64,000 nt of DNA from Acetobacteraceae bacterium (GCA_027449745.1 DAIDKZ010000251.1:1-64000); one strand, 5' to 3'. Positions 40,701 to 48,193 are shown, numbered from the stretch's first letter. Notes: generated from the sequence alone by a model not told the origin. Made by a program: numbers and translations.

Positions 40701-42513
40701 GCCCCACCGTGGTGATGCTGGCGATGACGGTCCCCAGCACCGACCATGCGGTCGAGTTGCCGTTCACCGCGCTCAGCACCGAGGTCAGGCCGGCCGCGGT
40801 GCCCTTGAGCGCCTCCATGAACGGCCCGGCCGCCCCGATGGTCAGGGCGGTGACGGTGTTATGCAGCCGCAGGAACTGGTTGTGCAGGCTGTCCATGCGC
40901 TCGGCGGTCGCGGCGGCGGCGCCGTGCGTGTCGAGCAGCGTGGTGTAGAGGCGAGCCATGTCGTCGGCACCGTTCAGCATGGCGGCGAAGGCTTGCGCGG
41001 AGCGCGACTGCATGGAGGCGAAGGCATCGGCGGCGGTGAAGCCAGCGGCCTTGATGTTCTCCAGCACCCCTTGCAGGCCGAGCACGCTCACGTCGAGCTG
41101 CCCGGTGGTCAGCCCCAGTTCCCGGAACCGCTCGGCCAGCTTCTTCGGGGGCGCCTCCAGGTCGAGCAGCACCTGCCGCAGCCCGGTGCCGAGCAGCGTG
41201 CCGGAGCGCAGCCCCTGGTCGGCCATGGCGCCGAGCGCGGCCGTGGTCTCGGCGAAGGACAGGTTGTTCGACGCCGCCGTGGTCGAGACCGACTGCAGCG
41301 CGGCGGCGAACCTGTCGGCGCTGAGCCGGGTATGCGTCAGCGCGACGGTGAGCTGGTCGGCGACCGCGCCGCTCTCGGCGCCGCGCACCTTGAAGACCTC
41401 GAAGGCGGACGAGAAGATCGACGCCGATTCCTGCAGCGTCGCGCCCGCGGCGGCGGCGAGGTTGGCGATGTTCGGCAGCATCTTCGTGATCTCACTCACG
41501 TTGATGCCGTTCTTCGCCATCTCGGTGGCGACGTTGGTCAGCTCCAGGACGGTGAAGGGCGTCGCCCGCGACACGCCGACGATGGCGCTCTGGAGCAGCC
41601 CCATGTCGTGGCGCGACGCCTGCGAGACCGCACTCAGTTCCTTCAAGGCGTTGTCGAACTCGATCACCGCGCTCGCGACACTGCGCACCGCGAGCGCCAC
41701 GCCGCCGAGCAGCATCATGTCCTTCATGCCGGCGAACTGCACGCCCAGCATCGCCGCCCCGCCCTGGACGTTGTAGGCCTCGCGCCGGACGCTCAGGCGA
41801 TCGGCGGTGCGGGACTGAAAAGTCGGCTTCGGCCGCGTGCCCGTCTCCGCCGCGCGGGCCGCGCGCTCGGCCGCCCTTGTCGCAATGCGCTCGGATGCAG
41901 CGGCCGCGCTAGCGGCCTCGATGGCCTGTCCCTCCGGCGTCCGGGCAAACGCCTGCCGCACCCTGAAATTCTGCTGGCGGCCGCGCACGCGCTGCTGGAT
42001 GGCCGCGCTGGCCTCCAGCTCCTGCAGCGTGGCGAGCGACTTCTCCAGCCTGCCGATGCGGGCCTGTACGCTACCAGTGGCGCCCCCATGCACGCGACTG
42101 AGCTTGCTGCGCGCCTCCGCCAGCAGCAGCTCGTTGTCGGCCGTGAGCTGCTTGATAGCCGCGCGAACCAGCTTGATCTGCTGGGCCGAGCCGCTCATCA
42201 GCGTCGAGAGCATCTCGCGCGGGTTGCCGCGCAGGGTCTCGACCTTCGCCTGCTGAACGGCGCGCGCCTTGTTCACGGCCGCCGCCGCCTGGGCGTTCAT
42301 CGCCATCACGCCAGGGCCGACACTCTTGACCGACGTCAGCGCGTCGCGGTAGGCGCGCGCGAGATCGCGCACCGTCGCGACGTCCTTGTCGAGCGCAAGG
42401 CCCGCCTTCTCCGCCGCCTTGGCGATCGCATCGACGATCGACTCGGCGTTGGCGATGTTCCTGAGCCCCTCGACTTCGAGGGCGACGACAATCCGGTCCT
42501 GGTCGTTTGCCAT
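37717..42513 (-). CDS. Tail tape measure protein
   Basis: 1598 residues. Coiled coil-rich N-terminus (~1-250), then the TP901-type core (NALKELSAVSQASRHDMGLL; RATPFTVLELTNVATEMAKN; AGATLQESASIFSSAFEVFK), membrane-prone segments (~600-690), long helical middle and a Gly-rich end with AAGGMVVGANPGRDAVPAML and a His-rich run (GHKHAHQHHHRIAHF). By the usual 0.15 nm per residue the tail would be about 240 nm long (inference). Its ATG overlaps the end of the frameshifted chaperone, as is usual. Confidence 0.95.
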   Translation of the reverse strand: MANDQDRIVVALEVEGLRNIANAESIVDAIAKAAEKAGLALDKDVATVRDLARAYRDALTSVKSVGPGVMAMNAQAAAAVNKARAVQQAKVETLRGNPREMLSTLMSGSAQQIKLVRAAIKQLTADNELLLAEARSKLSRVHGGATGSVQARIGRLEKSLATLQELEASAAIQQRVRGRQQNFRVRQAFARTPEGQAIEAASAAAASERIATRAAERAARAAETGTRPKPTFQSRTADRLSVRREAYNVQGGAAMLGVQFAGMKDMMLLGGVALAVRSVASAVIEFDNALKELSAVSQASRHDMGLLQSAIVGVSRATPFTVLELTNVATEMAKNGINVSEITKMLPNIANLAAAAGATLQESASIFSSAFEVFKVRGAESGAVADQLTVALTHTRLSADRFAAALQSVSTTAASNNLSFAETTAALGAMADQGLRSGTLLGTGLRQVLLDLEAPPKKLAERFRELGLTTGQLDVSVLGLQGVLENIKAAGFTAADAFASMQSRSAQAFAAMLNGADDMARLYTTLLDTHGAAAATAERMDSLHNQFLRLHNTVTALTIGAAGPFMEALKGTAAGLTSVLSAVNGNSTAWSVLGTVIASITTVGLLRWLGGLAGGMINLSGVTASAVGSLRAFRTAATEASQASSFLSGAGMLARATPWGIALSVALPVLIELMSHFTHQSEQAARSQEDLDNRMTEAKHAMEDHSRALESVDQFLEQAHAKSELLNTDQAVLNNTIAEARNKFGDLSDAVFENINTYDSLISKLKEVRQGLLDLKLGDIAKEQTAVVDKVAGAKARLSGSTGATGLSNVLEKINPGVDSMGQQMTRQQMGLTPNEMLAQLPDSLATNPGARNALDAIASGDSRQASQALLGLVGNKSGLDPQTVQTLRDALQAILQSTSELRQAADTLDQNKRQAGVTQLQMDPRYQQMQAAFDALGPRRAQLGHVGDINSTQQREQVFQKIADTMNKTLADIEQMRQSLAPADQQAFKSTPLQMKLDELKGQITRGVHDTQAAAAANAIEVSKIGEQTATQTISELMTQLEHAKTPAARQDIFNQYSAAAHHRRSLQQTLNEADIQKQNAAGHDPKTSALELALRTQKADAELAQTLERGQAILDRTKHTRPMTPPADLNLDPTAALRAQVAHADRTAMTSTRTGGIALATQESYVNAARSNGTFNRARLKSEEDKLNALRVAQEDAELKARMNQIKELTRIWTDAKTALKRTSDRIAALRAQFGIHSGPDNSLVGNFSNAAQQSHVLSLYKDLMRQMKSLDTESTSISDHVAQVQESIGVLGAKIDARNSGAQTPNSIGSAMSAGYQNFYQQHGLDASSYQNFASAVSTAMDQASQSFSDFITRLTTGSMRGMNVLQQFGRALAMTMLQSTSQFASDQLMGLIGQGVGSGSNMLGNALGMSGSGSWLSGAQNWLTSAFGMGGGAAPFPGYYNGGIVPQHFYKGGHVKVPHMFHRTPTFMRGHKHAHQHHHRIAHFAAGGMVVGANPGRDAVPAMLAGGEAVLNRRAVSLLGENNVHAMNAGAIHHANSIPSGGGKPPPGGMVNVYVVDKSTQPTLGPKDVLAVVGQDILTGGATKKLIQTVAMGG

Positions 42514-43195
42514 CAGCCGAAGGCCCTTTGAAAAACGGCGCGCAGCTCTTGCTCAGTCTGCGGAAACAGCTTCTCATCGAGGCCCTTGGGAGGGCCGGGG
42601 CGCTTCCGCTTCTCTGGTTTACCGCCTAGCGCCCGCGAGATGATAGAGGCGATCGTGCTGTATTGCTGCACGATCATCACCTGCTGGAACTGCGCCTTCA
42701 GCCGCATCCGCATCTTCACGTCCCGATGGCTGTTGGACCAGAAGACGCCGCGGAGCTGGCTGGGTGATACGTCGAACACCCAGCACATCGACTCCTCAAC
42801 CGACAGGTCGCTCAGCCATTCCCAGAATCCGTTGAGGGCATCAGCTTCTTCAATGCCCCCTCCTGGTCCTGATGGATGGTCGTCGTGTCCTCGATGAGCT
42901 TCAGAAAAAAACCGAGCACATGGCCCTGCGCCCACTTGAGAATTTCGTGGACGTCCGCGGGCGTCACCATGACCTGGAACGGCTGGTAGGGCTCGATGAC
43001 GTCGCCGAGATCGTTGCGCTTGCTGAGGATCGCCTGCAGCACCTTGCCGCGCAGCGCGTGGTCGCTGCCCATGGCGGACACGTCGGGGATGTCGGGGACG
43101 ATGCTCAGCAGCTCGTTGAGCAGACCGTAGGACATGAACAGCGAGCGCGGGGCACCGTTCACGGTCACGTTCAGCGTGTCGGTAGGTCCAGACAT
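42513..43195 (-). CDS. Tail assembly chaperone GT-like, by -1 frameshift
   Basis: The minus-strand frame from about 42860 down to 42513 has no good start yet encodes a protein-like sequence (EEADALNGFWEWLSDLSVEE; WVFDVSPSQLRGVFWSNSHR). Joined to the 127-residue upstream frame by re-reading one base, it gives a 227-residue product: the 683 bases from start to stop become a multiple of three after a -1 shift. The candidate slip site is the five-G run (C's at 42856-42860 on the plus strand). This is the lambda G/GT arrangement, and the product ends at the tape-measure start. Confidence 0.8.
42812..43195 (-). CDS. Tail assembly chaperone G-like
   Basis: 127 residues, the unshifted product: N-terminal beta part (TLNVTVNGAPRSLFMSYGLL), then helices (LRGKVLQAILSKRNDLGDVI). 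G-like proteins bind the tape measure until the tube polymerises. Position between tube and tape-measure genes, and the open -1 frame downstream, identify it; sequence alone would be weak. GAGGAACG precedes the ATG. Confidence 0.8.
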   Translation of the reverse strand: MSGPTDTLNVTVNGAPRSLFMSYGLLNELLSIVPDIPDVSAMGSDHALRGKVLQAILSKRNDLGDVIEPYQPFQVMVTPADVHEILKWAQGHVLGFFLKLIEDTTTIHQDQEGALKKLMPSTDSGNG

Positions 43196-43217
43196 TCTCG
43201 TTCCTCACATACAACTT

Positions 43218-43246
43218 GGGCAGCCAAAAGACTAGCTCGGCTGCCC
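43218..43246. repeat. 8-bp hairpin between tube and chaperone genes
   Basis: GGGCAGCC (43218-43225) and GGCTGCCC (43239-43246) are exact reverse complements around 13 bases. It lies in the 78-base gap after the tail tube gene, where phages often have a partial terminator lowering downstream expression. No T-run follows on the minus strand, so efficiency is unknown. Confidence 0.45.
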
Positions 43247-43273
43247 CGTTGCAATCAAGGACTGATCGGCAAC

Positions 43274-44176
43274 CTACATCGACATCAGCAGAGCGGCGCG
43301 CGTGTTCTGCGAGAAAATCGGCAGGCTGTAGAACGGATCGGTCTGGACCTGATTGTAAGGCTCCAGCTCGAACGGCATGTCCGCATACTTCTCGGTGTCG
43401 AAGCTGAGATGGAAGCCCTTGATCACGCGCACCTTGGGCAGCAGCAGCGTCACCGGCTGCGCGGTCGCCGGCATGACGCCGACGAACTTCGCCGAGAAGA
43501 ACGGCTGGTTGATCGTGCTCCCGACCTGCGAGACGTTGAGCAGACGCACCACCGCGTTGGTCGAGAAGTTGGTGCCGGCCAGGATCGGCTGCTGCGTGAA
43601 GGTCAGCGTCACGTCGGGCGTCGTGAAGGTGGCGGCCGTGATCTGCGCGATGTGGACCATGTCCGGCGCGGCCGGGTCTTGAATGCTGATCCACGCGCCG
43701 ACCACGAAGCCGGCAGGAAGCGCCGAGAGCGGCGAGCCGGGCGGCCCGGAGAAGGTCAGCGTGGTGACGCCGAGCGCCGGCGGGATATAGGCGCCCGGGT
43801 TGCTGACGTTGGGGCCGATGTCGGGCGTGCCCGCGCCGGTGATGGCCGCGGTGAGCGGGTAGGCGGTGTTGGCGACAAGGCCACCGGTCGGGATGTTGGA
43901 GGAGGCCAACCCGAGCGCATACTGCATGTTGCGCGTGGTGAACTCATAGAGGTCGGCGCTGACGGTGATCTTGTTGTTGGTCATGGTGGAGAACACCACC
44001 GTGCCCTCGACGCCCTGCGTCAGATCGACGAAGGTCGGAGTGCCGGACGCCACGATGTTCTTCACCAGCCCGAGCGAGTGCAGATCGGGCTGCAGGGCAA
44101 AGAGTTCGTCCATCGTCCCCATCATCATCGTGGCCGAGGACAGGATGAAATTCGTCGTGAGGGAGTCACCAGCCAT
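43274..44176 (-). CDS. Major tail tube protein
   Basis: 300 residues from ATG 44176, beta-rich with Gly/Thr/Pro, containing the usual sequence GTVVFSTMTNNKITVSADLY and Ig-like strands in the C-terminal half (FHLSFDTEKYADMPFELEPY). It lies immediately upstream of the chaperone and tape-measure genes, where the tube gene is found in siphoviruses. An insertion of about 100 residues (NPGAYIPPALGVTTLTFSGP and following) may be an extra surface domain. Assigned by position and composition. Confidence 0.75.
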   Translation of the reverse strand: MAGDSLTTNFILSSATMMMGTMDELFALQPDLHSLGLVKNIVASGTPTFVDLTQGVEGTVVFSTMTNNKITVSADLYEFTTRNMQYALGLASSNIPTGGLVANTAYPLTAAITGAGTPDIGPNVSNPGAYIPPALGVTTLTFSGPPGSPLSALPAGFVVGAWISIQDPAAPDMVHIAQITAATFTTPDVTLTFTQQPILAGTNFSTNAVVRLLNVSQVGSTINQPFFSAKFVGVMPATAQPVTLLLPKVRVIKGFHLSFDTEKYADMPFELEPYNQVQTDPFYSLPIFSQNTRAALLMSM

Positions 44177-44268
44177 TGTGCGACCTGCCACCTGAAAGGG
44201 AGATATGCTGTCGAGTCCTACCAAAGACCGGGGGGTGGTGCTGTCTTATCCACGCCCCCTTGGTGATC
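44177..44268. other. Short intergenic stretch with hairpin potential
   Basis: A 92-base gap between two leftward genes. It includes a G-run (about 44230-44236) that can pair with a C-run (about 44255-44259), with CCAAAG and CTTGGT extending the stem. GAGGTGGCAGGTCGCAC is not a good ribosome-binding site, but AAAGGGAGA-like purines lie on the other strand. No gene seen. Confidence 0.3.
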
Positions 44269-44739
44269 TTAGTTGCCGCTGGGCAGAGCGCTCGCCGGCA
44301 GGAGCCGGACGGTCATCACCTGGAAGACGCGCTGCGGGTCGCGGTCGATCGGATCGACCACCAGCCCATCGGCCACCACCATAACCCCGACCGCTGTGTT
44401 GATGTTGCCATTGGTGTAGATGGGCACTCGGGTTTCCGGAAGCAGACTGGACAGCATCAGGTCCATCAGCTTCATGTGCCGGATGTTGTTGGGGTCGTTG
44501 TAGGTGCTGATGCCGACGCCGATGACGACGGTCGGCAGCTTATTGTGGATGTGCATGGCGTAGCCGGAGAGCGAGAAGAAGTCCGCTGCCGGCAGCTCGT
44601 TGATGTCGGCGTGCGCGTCCAGGTTGATCACGACGGGCGCACTGCTCACGAGGCCGTTGACCTGCGCCTGCTGGGCGACGGCGTTCACGAAACGCACCAT
44701 CGACAGGAACGGGTCGAGGTATGGTTGGAACTGAGGCAC
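44269..44739 (-). CDS. Tail terminator-like protein
   Basis: 156 residues from GTG 44739, preceded by AAAAGG. Alpha/beta composition (FLSMVRFVNAVAQQAQVNGL; VPIYTNGNINTAVGVMVVAD) and position just before the tail tube gene are as expected for a lambda U-like tail terminator, which caps the tube. No decisive motif. It is separated from the preceding gene by the TnpB-remnant insertion. Confidence 0.5.
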   Translation of the reverse strand: MPQFQPYLDPFLSMVRFVNAVAQQAQVNGLVSSAPVVINLDAHADINELPAADFFSLSGYAMHIHNKLPTVVIGVGISTYNDPNNIRHMKLMDLMLSSLLPETRVPIYTNGNINTAVGVMVVADGLVVDPIDRDPQRVFQVMTVRLLPASALPSGN

Positions 44740-45091
44740 ACTTTTTACCTTTTCATGTTCATAAGGGGCGTGTAAATTTTCCCCTCAAGTCTATCAGCGT
44801 GCGCGGCGATTGTGGATGGCCTCACAACACTCTGACCCTCTCCGATCGGGAGTGGGTCTGCGGCGACTGCGGCGTGATCCATGATCGAGACCATAACGCC
44901 GCGATCAACCTGATGAATATGGCCGCCAGTTCGGCGGTCACAGCCTGTGGAGCGACCCGCTCTGGTCCAGACCTTGCGGTCAGGACGAAACGGATCGCTG
45001 TGAAGCAGGAACCTAAGCATGGGATATTCGTCCATGTTTAAGAGAACGGTATGCCCTGAATGGCGGCCGCGAGGCGCGTCTCTAACAGCAA
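44740..45091. mobile_element. Insertion remnant of an IS605-type element in the tail operon
   Basis: A 352-base gap in an otherwise tightly packed leftward operon, holding the TnpB remnant. The left part (44740-44800) is A/T-rich and includes AGGGG...CCCCT around 44763-44785, which can form a hairpin. Ends of the element, or a target duplication, could not be defined by eye. The late transcript must run through it. Confidence 0.65.
44802..45041 (+). pseudogene. TnpB (IS200/IS605 OrfB) C-terminal remnant
   Basis: On the strand opposite to the tail genes, 80 codons encode the C-terminal zinc ribbon and last RuvC motif of TnpB: GDCGWPHNTLTLSDREWVCG then DCG, and HDRDHNAAINLMN, followed by the familiar SAVTACG...VKQEP tail. 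The first cysteine of the first knuckle is Arg (RGDCG), consistent with decay. There is no start or upstream nuclease domain, so it cannot make an active protein. It is the piece of tnpB closest to the element's right end. Confidence 0.85.
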
Positions 45092-45117
45092 TCATAACCC
45101 ACGGCCGCCATTAAGGG
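45054..45117. repeat. 16-bp inverted repeat (one mismatch) beside the TnpB remnant
   Basis: CCCTGAATGGCGGCCG (45054-45069) is the reverse complement of CGGCCGCCATTAAGGG (45102-45117) except at one base, with a 32-base loop. The right arm encodes the last residues of the 45092 gene, so the left arm is an inverted copy of that gene's 3' end. It begins 12 bases after the TnpB stop. It may be a by-product of the insertion or act as a transcription hairpin. Confidence 0.55.
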
Positions 45118-46024
45118 CGTAACCCTTGATGTCCACGGCATCGCCCATGGCGTAGCCGGACCGCAGCGCTGGACCGAAATGATCCATCAGCGATTGGCGC
45201 ACGATAGCGGGAATGATGTAGCGCGAATAGTATTTCATGAACGGTTCGATCAGCGGCCGGCGCCGGTCGGCGCGGAAGCGCAGCTTGACCGCGGTGCCCG
45301 CGGTGATCGCGCCCGTCTCCTCCATGAAGTCCACCACCGGCAGCGTCGGGCCGTAGGAGCGGTAATCGACGCCGGCGTCGTCGAGTGCGCTCCAGAGCCG
45401 GGCCGCGACGCGGAAGCCGACACCGCTCAGATCGCGCCGCATGGCGTTGGCGAGGTAGGTCTGCATCTGCGTCTCGCCGCTCTTTGTGCGCACGCGGCGG
45501 CTCACGCTGGTCTTCAGCTCGTCGAAGGTGATGTCCGGCCGGTCCTTGGCCGAGGCGCGCACATTCGCGCCGCCGAACACCTGGAGGCCGTTGAGGCGAG
45601 CGAGCGTGGGGATCAGCGCGTGCGAGCTGATCTGCGCCGCCGCGGCGGCGCGTGCCTTCTTCGACACCTTGGCCCGGCTCACCTTGCGCGAGCGCGCCGC
45701 CAGCACGGTCGCATCGGCGTGCAGCTTGGCCGCGTTGCCCGGCGCCGCGGTGTAGAGCCAGAACGCGGCGTTGCCCTTCTGGCGCACATATTTGGCACTG
45801 AGCGGCACCCACGCCTGGATGCCAGGGATAGCCGGAAGCTGGCTGGCGAGGTCGGCCTCGTGGCCCATGTAGTGGGCGAGATCGCCGAAGAAGCCGGCGA
45901 TGGCCGCGTTGATCGGGCCGGCCAGGGCGTCGGTCACATCCTGCAGCTTGAAGTAAATCTTGGGGGCGATCGCGCGCGCCACCAGCGTGCGCAGGATGTT
46001 CCGGTTCTTAGAGAGTCTCGGCAT
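45092..46024 (-). CDS. Tail completion / head-tail connector protein
   Basis: 310 residues from ATG 46024, basic, with helices and a central Lys/Ala/Arg-rich segment (SRKVSRAKVSKKARAAAAAQ). The place between connector genes and the tail terminator gene suggests a neck or tail-completion protein (lambda Z-like or HK97 gp10-like), but it is longer than those and I see no decisive motif. The C-terminal end encodes one arm of the 45054-45117 inverted repeat. Confidence 0.5.
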   Translation of the reverse strand: MPRLSKNRNILRTLVARAIAPKIYFKLQDVTDALAGPINAAIAGFFGDLAHYMGHEADLASQLPAIPGIQAWVPLSAKYVRQKGNAAFWLYTAAPGNAAKLHADATVLAARSRKVSRAKVSKKARAAAAAQISSHALIPTLARLNGLQVFGGANVRASAKDRPDITFDELKTSVSRRVRTKSGETQMQTYLANAMRRDLSGVGFRVAARLWSALDDAGVDYRSYGPTLPVVDFMEETGAITAGTAVKLRFRADRRRPLIEPFMKYYSRYIIPAIVRQSLMDHFGPALRSGYAMGDAVDIKGYALNGGRGL

Positions 46025-46547
46025 AGTAAAGCCCACCGGCATTCTCGACGCGCTGCACGCGCTGACCGTCAAGCCAGTCCTCCAGCAGCAGGGGCACGGC
46101 CACCATCAGGCGGTAGGACTGGACCTTGGAGCCGCCGGCGTCCTTGACCTGAGCGAGCGGTTCCTTGAGCGCCGGGACGACGCCGAGCGTGCGCAGGCCA
46201 GTCGCGGTCGCCAATCCGCTTACCGGCTCGATGGTGGTCACGTTGCGCTGCCACGCCAGGGTGTGGGGAGCGTAATATAGGACGAAACGCAGCGCGACGA
46301 TGGAGCCCCAGAAGAAGCTGTTGCCCCACGCGCCGCAGAGGTAGGTGTTGCCCTCGGGGTCGGTGACGGCGTCGCCTTCCTGCACGTTCTGGTTGGCGCT
46401 GACGATCAGCATCGACCGCGGTGCGAACACCCCATGGAAGGTGGCGCGCACGTCCTGCGCCGGCTTCAGCGTGCCGACGATGGTGCTGCCGTCCTGCTTG
46501 GTCAGCGTCGCGCCGAACTGCTGGACGATGCGGCTCAGATCGGGCAT
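46008..46547 (-). CDS. Head-tail connector protein (179 aa)
   Basis: 179 residues from ATG 46547, five bases after the previous stop. Starts with a helix (MPDLSRIVQQFGATLTKQDG) followed by beta-rich sequence with a small loop (VQEGDAVTDPEGNTYLCGAW). Typical of neck proteins sitting on the portal, but unassigned to a specific family. Overlaps the next gene by 17 bases. Confidence 0.5.
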   Translation of the reverse strand: MPDLSRIVQQFGATLTKQDGSTIVGTLKPAQDVRATFHGVFAPRSMLIVSANQNVQEGDAVTDPEGNTYLCGAWGNSFFWGSIVALRFVLYYAPHTLAWQRNVTTIEPVSGLATATGLRTLGVVPALKEPLAQVKDAGGSKVQSYRLMVAVPLLLEDWLDGQRVQRVENAGGLYYAETL

Positions 46548-46552
46548 GGCGC

Positions 46553-47320
46553 TCAGAAGTAGGGGATGACCGGCGACGGCGCCCAGTAGGGACCGTAGAG
46601 CTGCTGCGGCTTCAGGAACGGACTTGCCGGCCGCGTGCTCGGGATCAGCGCGATCGGGTTGGTCGTCGGCAGCAGGCCCGCCGTCAAATTGTCGCGGACG
46701 CGCGTGTAGGCGTCCCACATATACTTGAAGTGCTTCTCGGGATCGAACTTGCTGAAGCGCTGGAAGCTGGCGCTGTCGGTCTTCTGCACCTGCGCGATGC
46801 GCAGCGGAATGGACGGCAGCAGCTCGATGGCGCAGCGCAGCGCGATCAACTGGTTGAGCTGGATGGTCTGCGTGTCGCCGGAGACCAGCGCGGCCTGGAA
46901 GATGCCCGGCCCGATGTCGTCCTGCACCAGCAGCGCCGCGCTCGGGATGTCGATCTCGGAGGCCACGAGTTCGGCGATGTTGACGCCGAGCGCGCTCATC
47001 ACGTCCGAGGGCTGGGTGCGGATCGGCATCCAGGCGGTCAGCACGTAGGGCAGGATCACTTCCTGCGTCGCGTCCTGCTCCGTCCAGTCAACGATCAGGA
47101 AGCGCGTCTCGGCGATGGTGGTCTTCGTGTTGAGCGCGGCCGAGACGGTGACATTGACGCTCTGCGCGCCATCCGGGGTCGGGATCGGGACGGCTGTCGC
47201 GCCGGTCATGAGCGTGCCGGTCTGGTCGCGCAGCGACCACGTCACGCTGCCCATGTCCGCAGGCGGCGAGAGCGGAACCTGGAACGTCTTCGCGGTGCCG
47301 TCGAAGACGTAGACGGTCAT
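46553..47320 (-). CDS. Virion connector/structural protein (255 aa)
   Basis: 255 residues. The first ~90 residues form a beta domain (MTVYVFDGTAKTFQVPLSPP), and the rest is helical (IQLNQLIALRCAIELLPSIP; FKYMWDAYTRVRDNLTAGLL). This is the place of a head-tail adaptor (gp6/gp15-like, usually helical), so the C-terminal part may be the adaptor with an added N-terminal beta domain. Moderate at best. Its ATG overlaps the upstream stop by four bases. Confidence 0.5.
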   Translation of the reverse strand: MTVYVFDGTAKTFQVPLSPPADMGSVTWSLRDQTGTLMTGATAVPIPTPDGAQSVNVTVSAALNTKTTIAETRFLIVDWTEQDATQEVILPYVLTAWMPIRTQPSDVMSALGVNIAELVASEIDIPSAALLVQDDIGPGIFQAALVSGDTQTIQLNQLIALRCAIELLPSIPLRIAQVQKTDSASFQRFSKFDPEKHFKYMWDAYTRVRDNLTAGLLPTTNPIALIPSTRPASPFLKPQQLYGPYWAPSPVIPYF

Positions 47321-47673
47321 GGCGCGGCCCGGCGTCCGGTGCGGTCGGAGAACAGGCTGTTCAGCTCGGACTGGATGCGCCGCTCGGTCTCGCCCTGGCT
47401 CGTCGCCATCTGCAGCAGCAGATCGTGGACCGACGTGACCTCGGGATGAAGCGCGGAGATCGCCTCACCCTGATGGCGCAGCTCGGCGCGGATGTCGTCC
47501 ATGCTGTGCGAGGTGACGGTCTGGATTTCCTCCAGCCGGCTCACGCGGTCCTCGATCTGACGAGTCCACATCGCGGCCGTCGTGATGCCGATCACGATCC
47601 CGGCGAGGACGGTCGGACGGAGCAGATCACGAAAAAATCCGGCCACAAAAGGAGGCATCGGGTGCTCGCTCAT
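47317..47673 (-). CDS. Membrane-anchored coiled-coil protein (118 aa)
   Basis: 118 residues: a transmembrane helix at about 17-38 (LLRPTVLAGIVIGITTAAMW) followed by heptad-rich charged helix (QIEDRVSRLEEIQTVTSHSM and on). Similar small proteins in phages are lysis accessory (spanin-like) or unknown. Finding one among the head-tail connector genes is unusual. GAGGAG precedes the start. Confidence 0.6.
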   Translation of the reverse strand: MSEHPMPPFVAGFFRDLLRPTVLAGIVIGITTAAMWTRQIEDRVSRLEEIQTVTSHSMDDIRAELRHQGEAISALHPEVTSVHDLLLQMATSQGETERRIQSELNSLFSDRTGRRAAP

Positions 47674-47740
47674 GTGCTCCTCGTCAGACCGTCGATCGCC
47701 GCTCCTTATATGGATGACGAGGGGGATCGTGAAGGCTGTT

Positions 47741-47869
47741 TTATTTCTTACGCTTAAGTCCGGCGGCGCCGGCCGCGTCCTTCTTCGGGGCTGCCTTCGG
47801 AGCTGCCGACATCTTCGTCCCCTTCGACTCGGTCTTCGGGGCTGCTTTCGAGGCGGACTTCTTCGCCAT
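47741..47869 (-). CDS. Small Lys/Ala-rich basic protein (42 aa)
   Basis: 42 residues, MAKKSASKAAPKTESKGTKM and on to LKRKK, with 12 lysines: strongly basic, disordered and able to bind nucleic acid. It lies in a different frame inside the 3' end of the 128-residue gene at 47754-48140. AAGGA occurs 8 bases before the ATG. Such lysine-rich peptides are seen in phage head regions, though the overlap makes it uncertain which frame is real here. Confidence 0.5.
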   Translation of the reverse strand: MAKKSASKAAPKTESKGTKMSAAPKAAPKKDAAGAAGLKRKK

Positions 47870-48140
47870 GAGAGGCGTCCTTATGCTTGGTGTGGGCGGC
47901 GATGTAGCTAGCGATCGCCAGATCACGGTCGGCGTCGCATTCGCGCCACCACAGAAGGAACTCGGCGTCGGTCGCCGAATCGTGCAGCTCGTGCAGGACG
48001 CGCATGTGCTCCTGCGCGATCTGCGCGCCGACCCATGGCGAGTTGCTGATGACAGCCGGGCGGTTGTGGGGCACCACCTCGCCGGTGATGACCGGGTTCA
48101 TCAGCACCCACGGGCCGCGCGATTCGACGAGCAACTTCAT
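47754..48140 (-). CDS. Hypothetical head-region protein (128 aa)
   Basis: 128 residues. The first ~85 residues look real (MKLLVESRGPWVLMNPVITG; LLWWRECDADRDLAIASYIA), while the last ~40 are the shifted reading of the Lys/Ala-rich frame (Glu/Ser/Gly then Arg). A frameshift could join the two. Just downstream of the major capsid gene, it may be a head-completion or decoration protein; no family seen. Confidence 0.6.
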   Translation of the reverse strand: MKLLVESRGPWVLMNPVITGEVVPHNRPAVISNSPWVGAQIAQEHMRVLHELHDSATDAEFLLWWRECDADRDLAIASYIAAHTKHKDASHGEEVRLESSPEDRVEGDEDVGSSEGSPEEGRGRRRRT

Positions 48141-48165
48141 GAAAGCTCCCGGAGCTGAGGTAGGC

Positions 48166-48193
48166 GATGACCGCTCCCGCAGGAGCGGTCATC
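48166..48193. terminator. 12-bp perfect hairpin downstream of the capsid gene
   Basis: GATGACCGCTCC (48166-48177) and GGAGCGGTCATC (48182-48193) pair perfectly around a four-base loop, in the gap after the major capsid stop (48207). No T-run follows in the leftward direction. It may partly terminate transcription or protect the capsid mRNA 3' end. Confidence 0.55.

Noticed and set aside
39484-42531. About 1000-codon open frame opposite the tape measure gene
   Set aside because: Same reason: antisense of high-GC code. The tape measure core motifs are on the minus strand.
44745-45095. Minus-strand frame of 116 codons in the gap with the TnpB remnant
   Set aside because: It is the antisense of the TnpB remnant and has no protein-like features.
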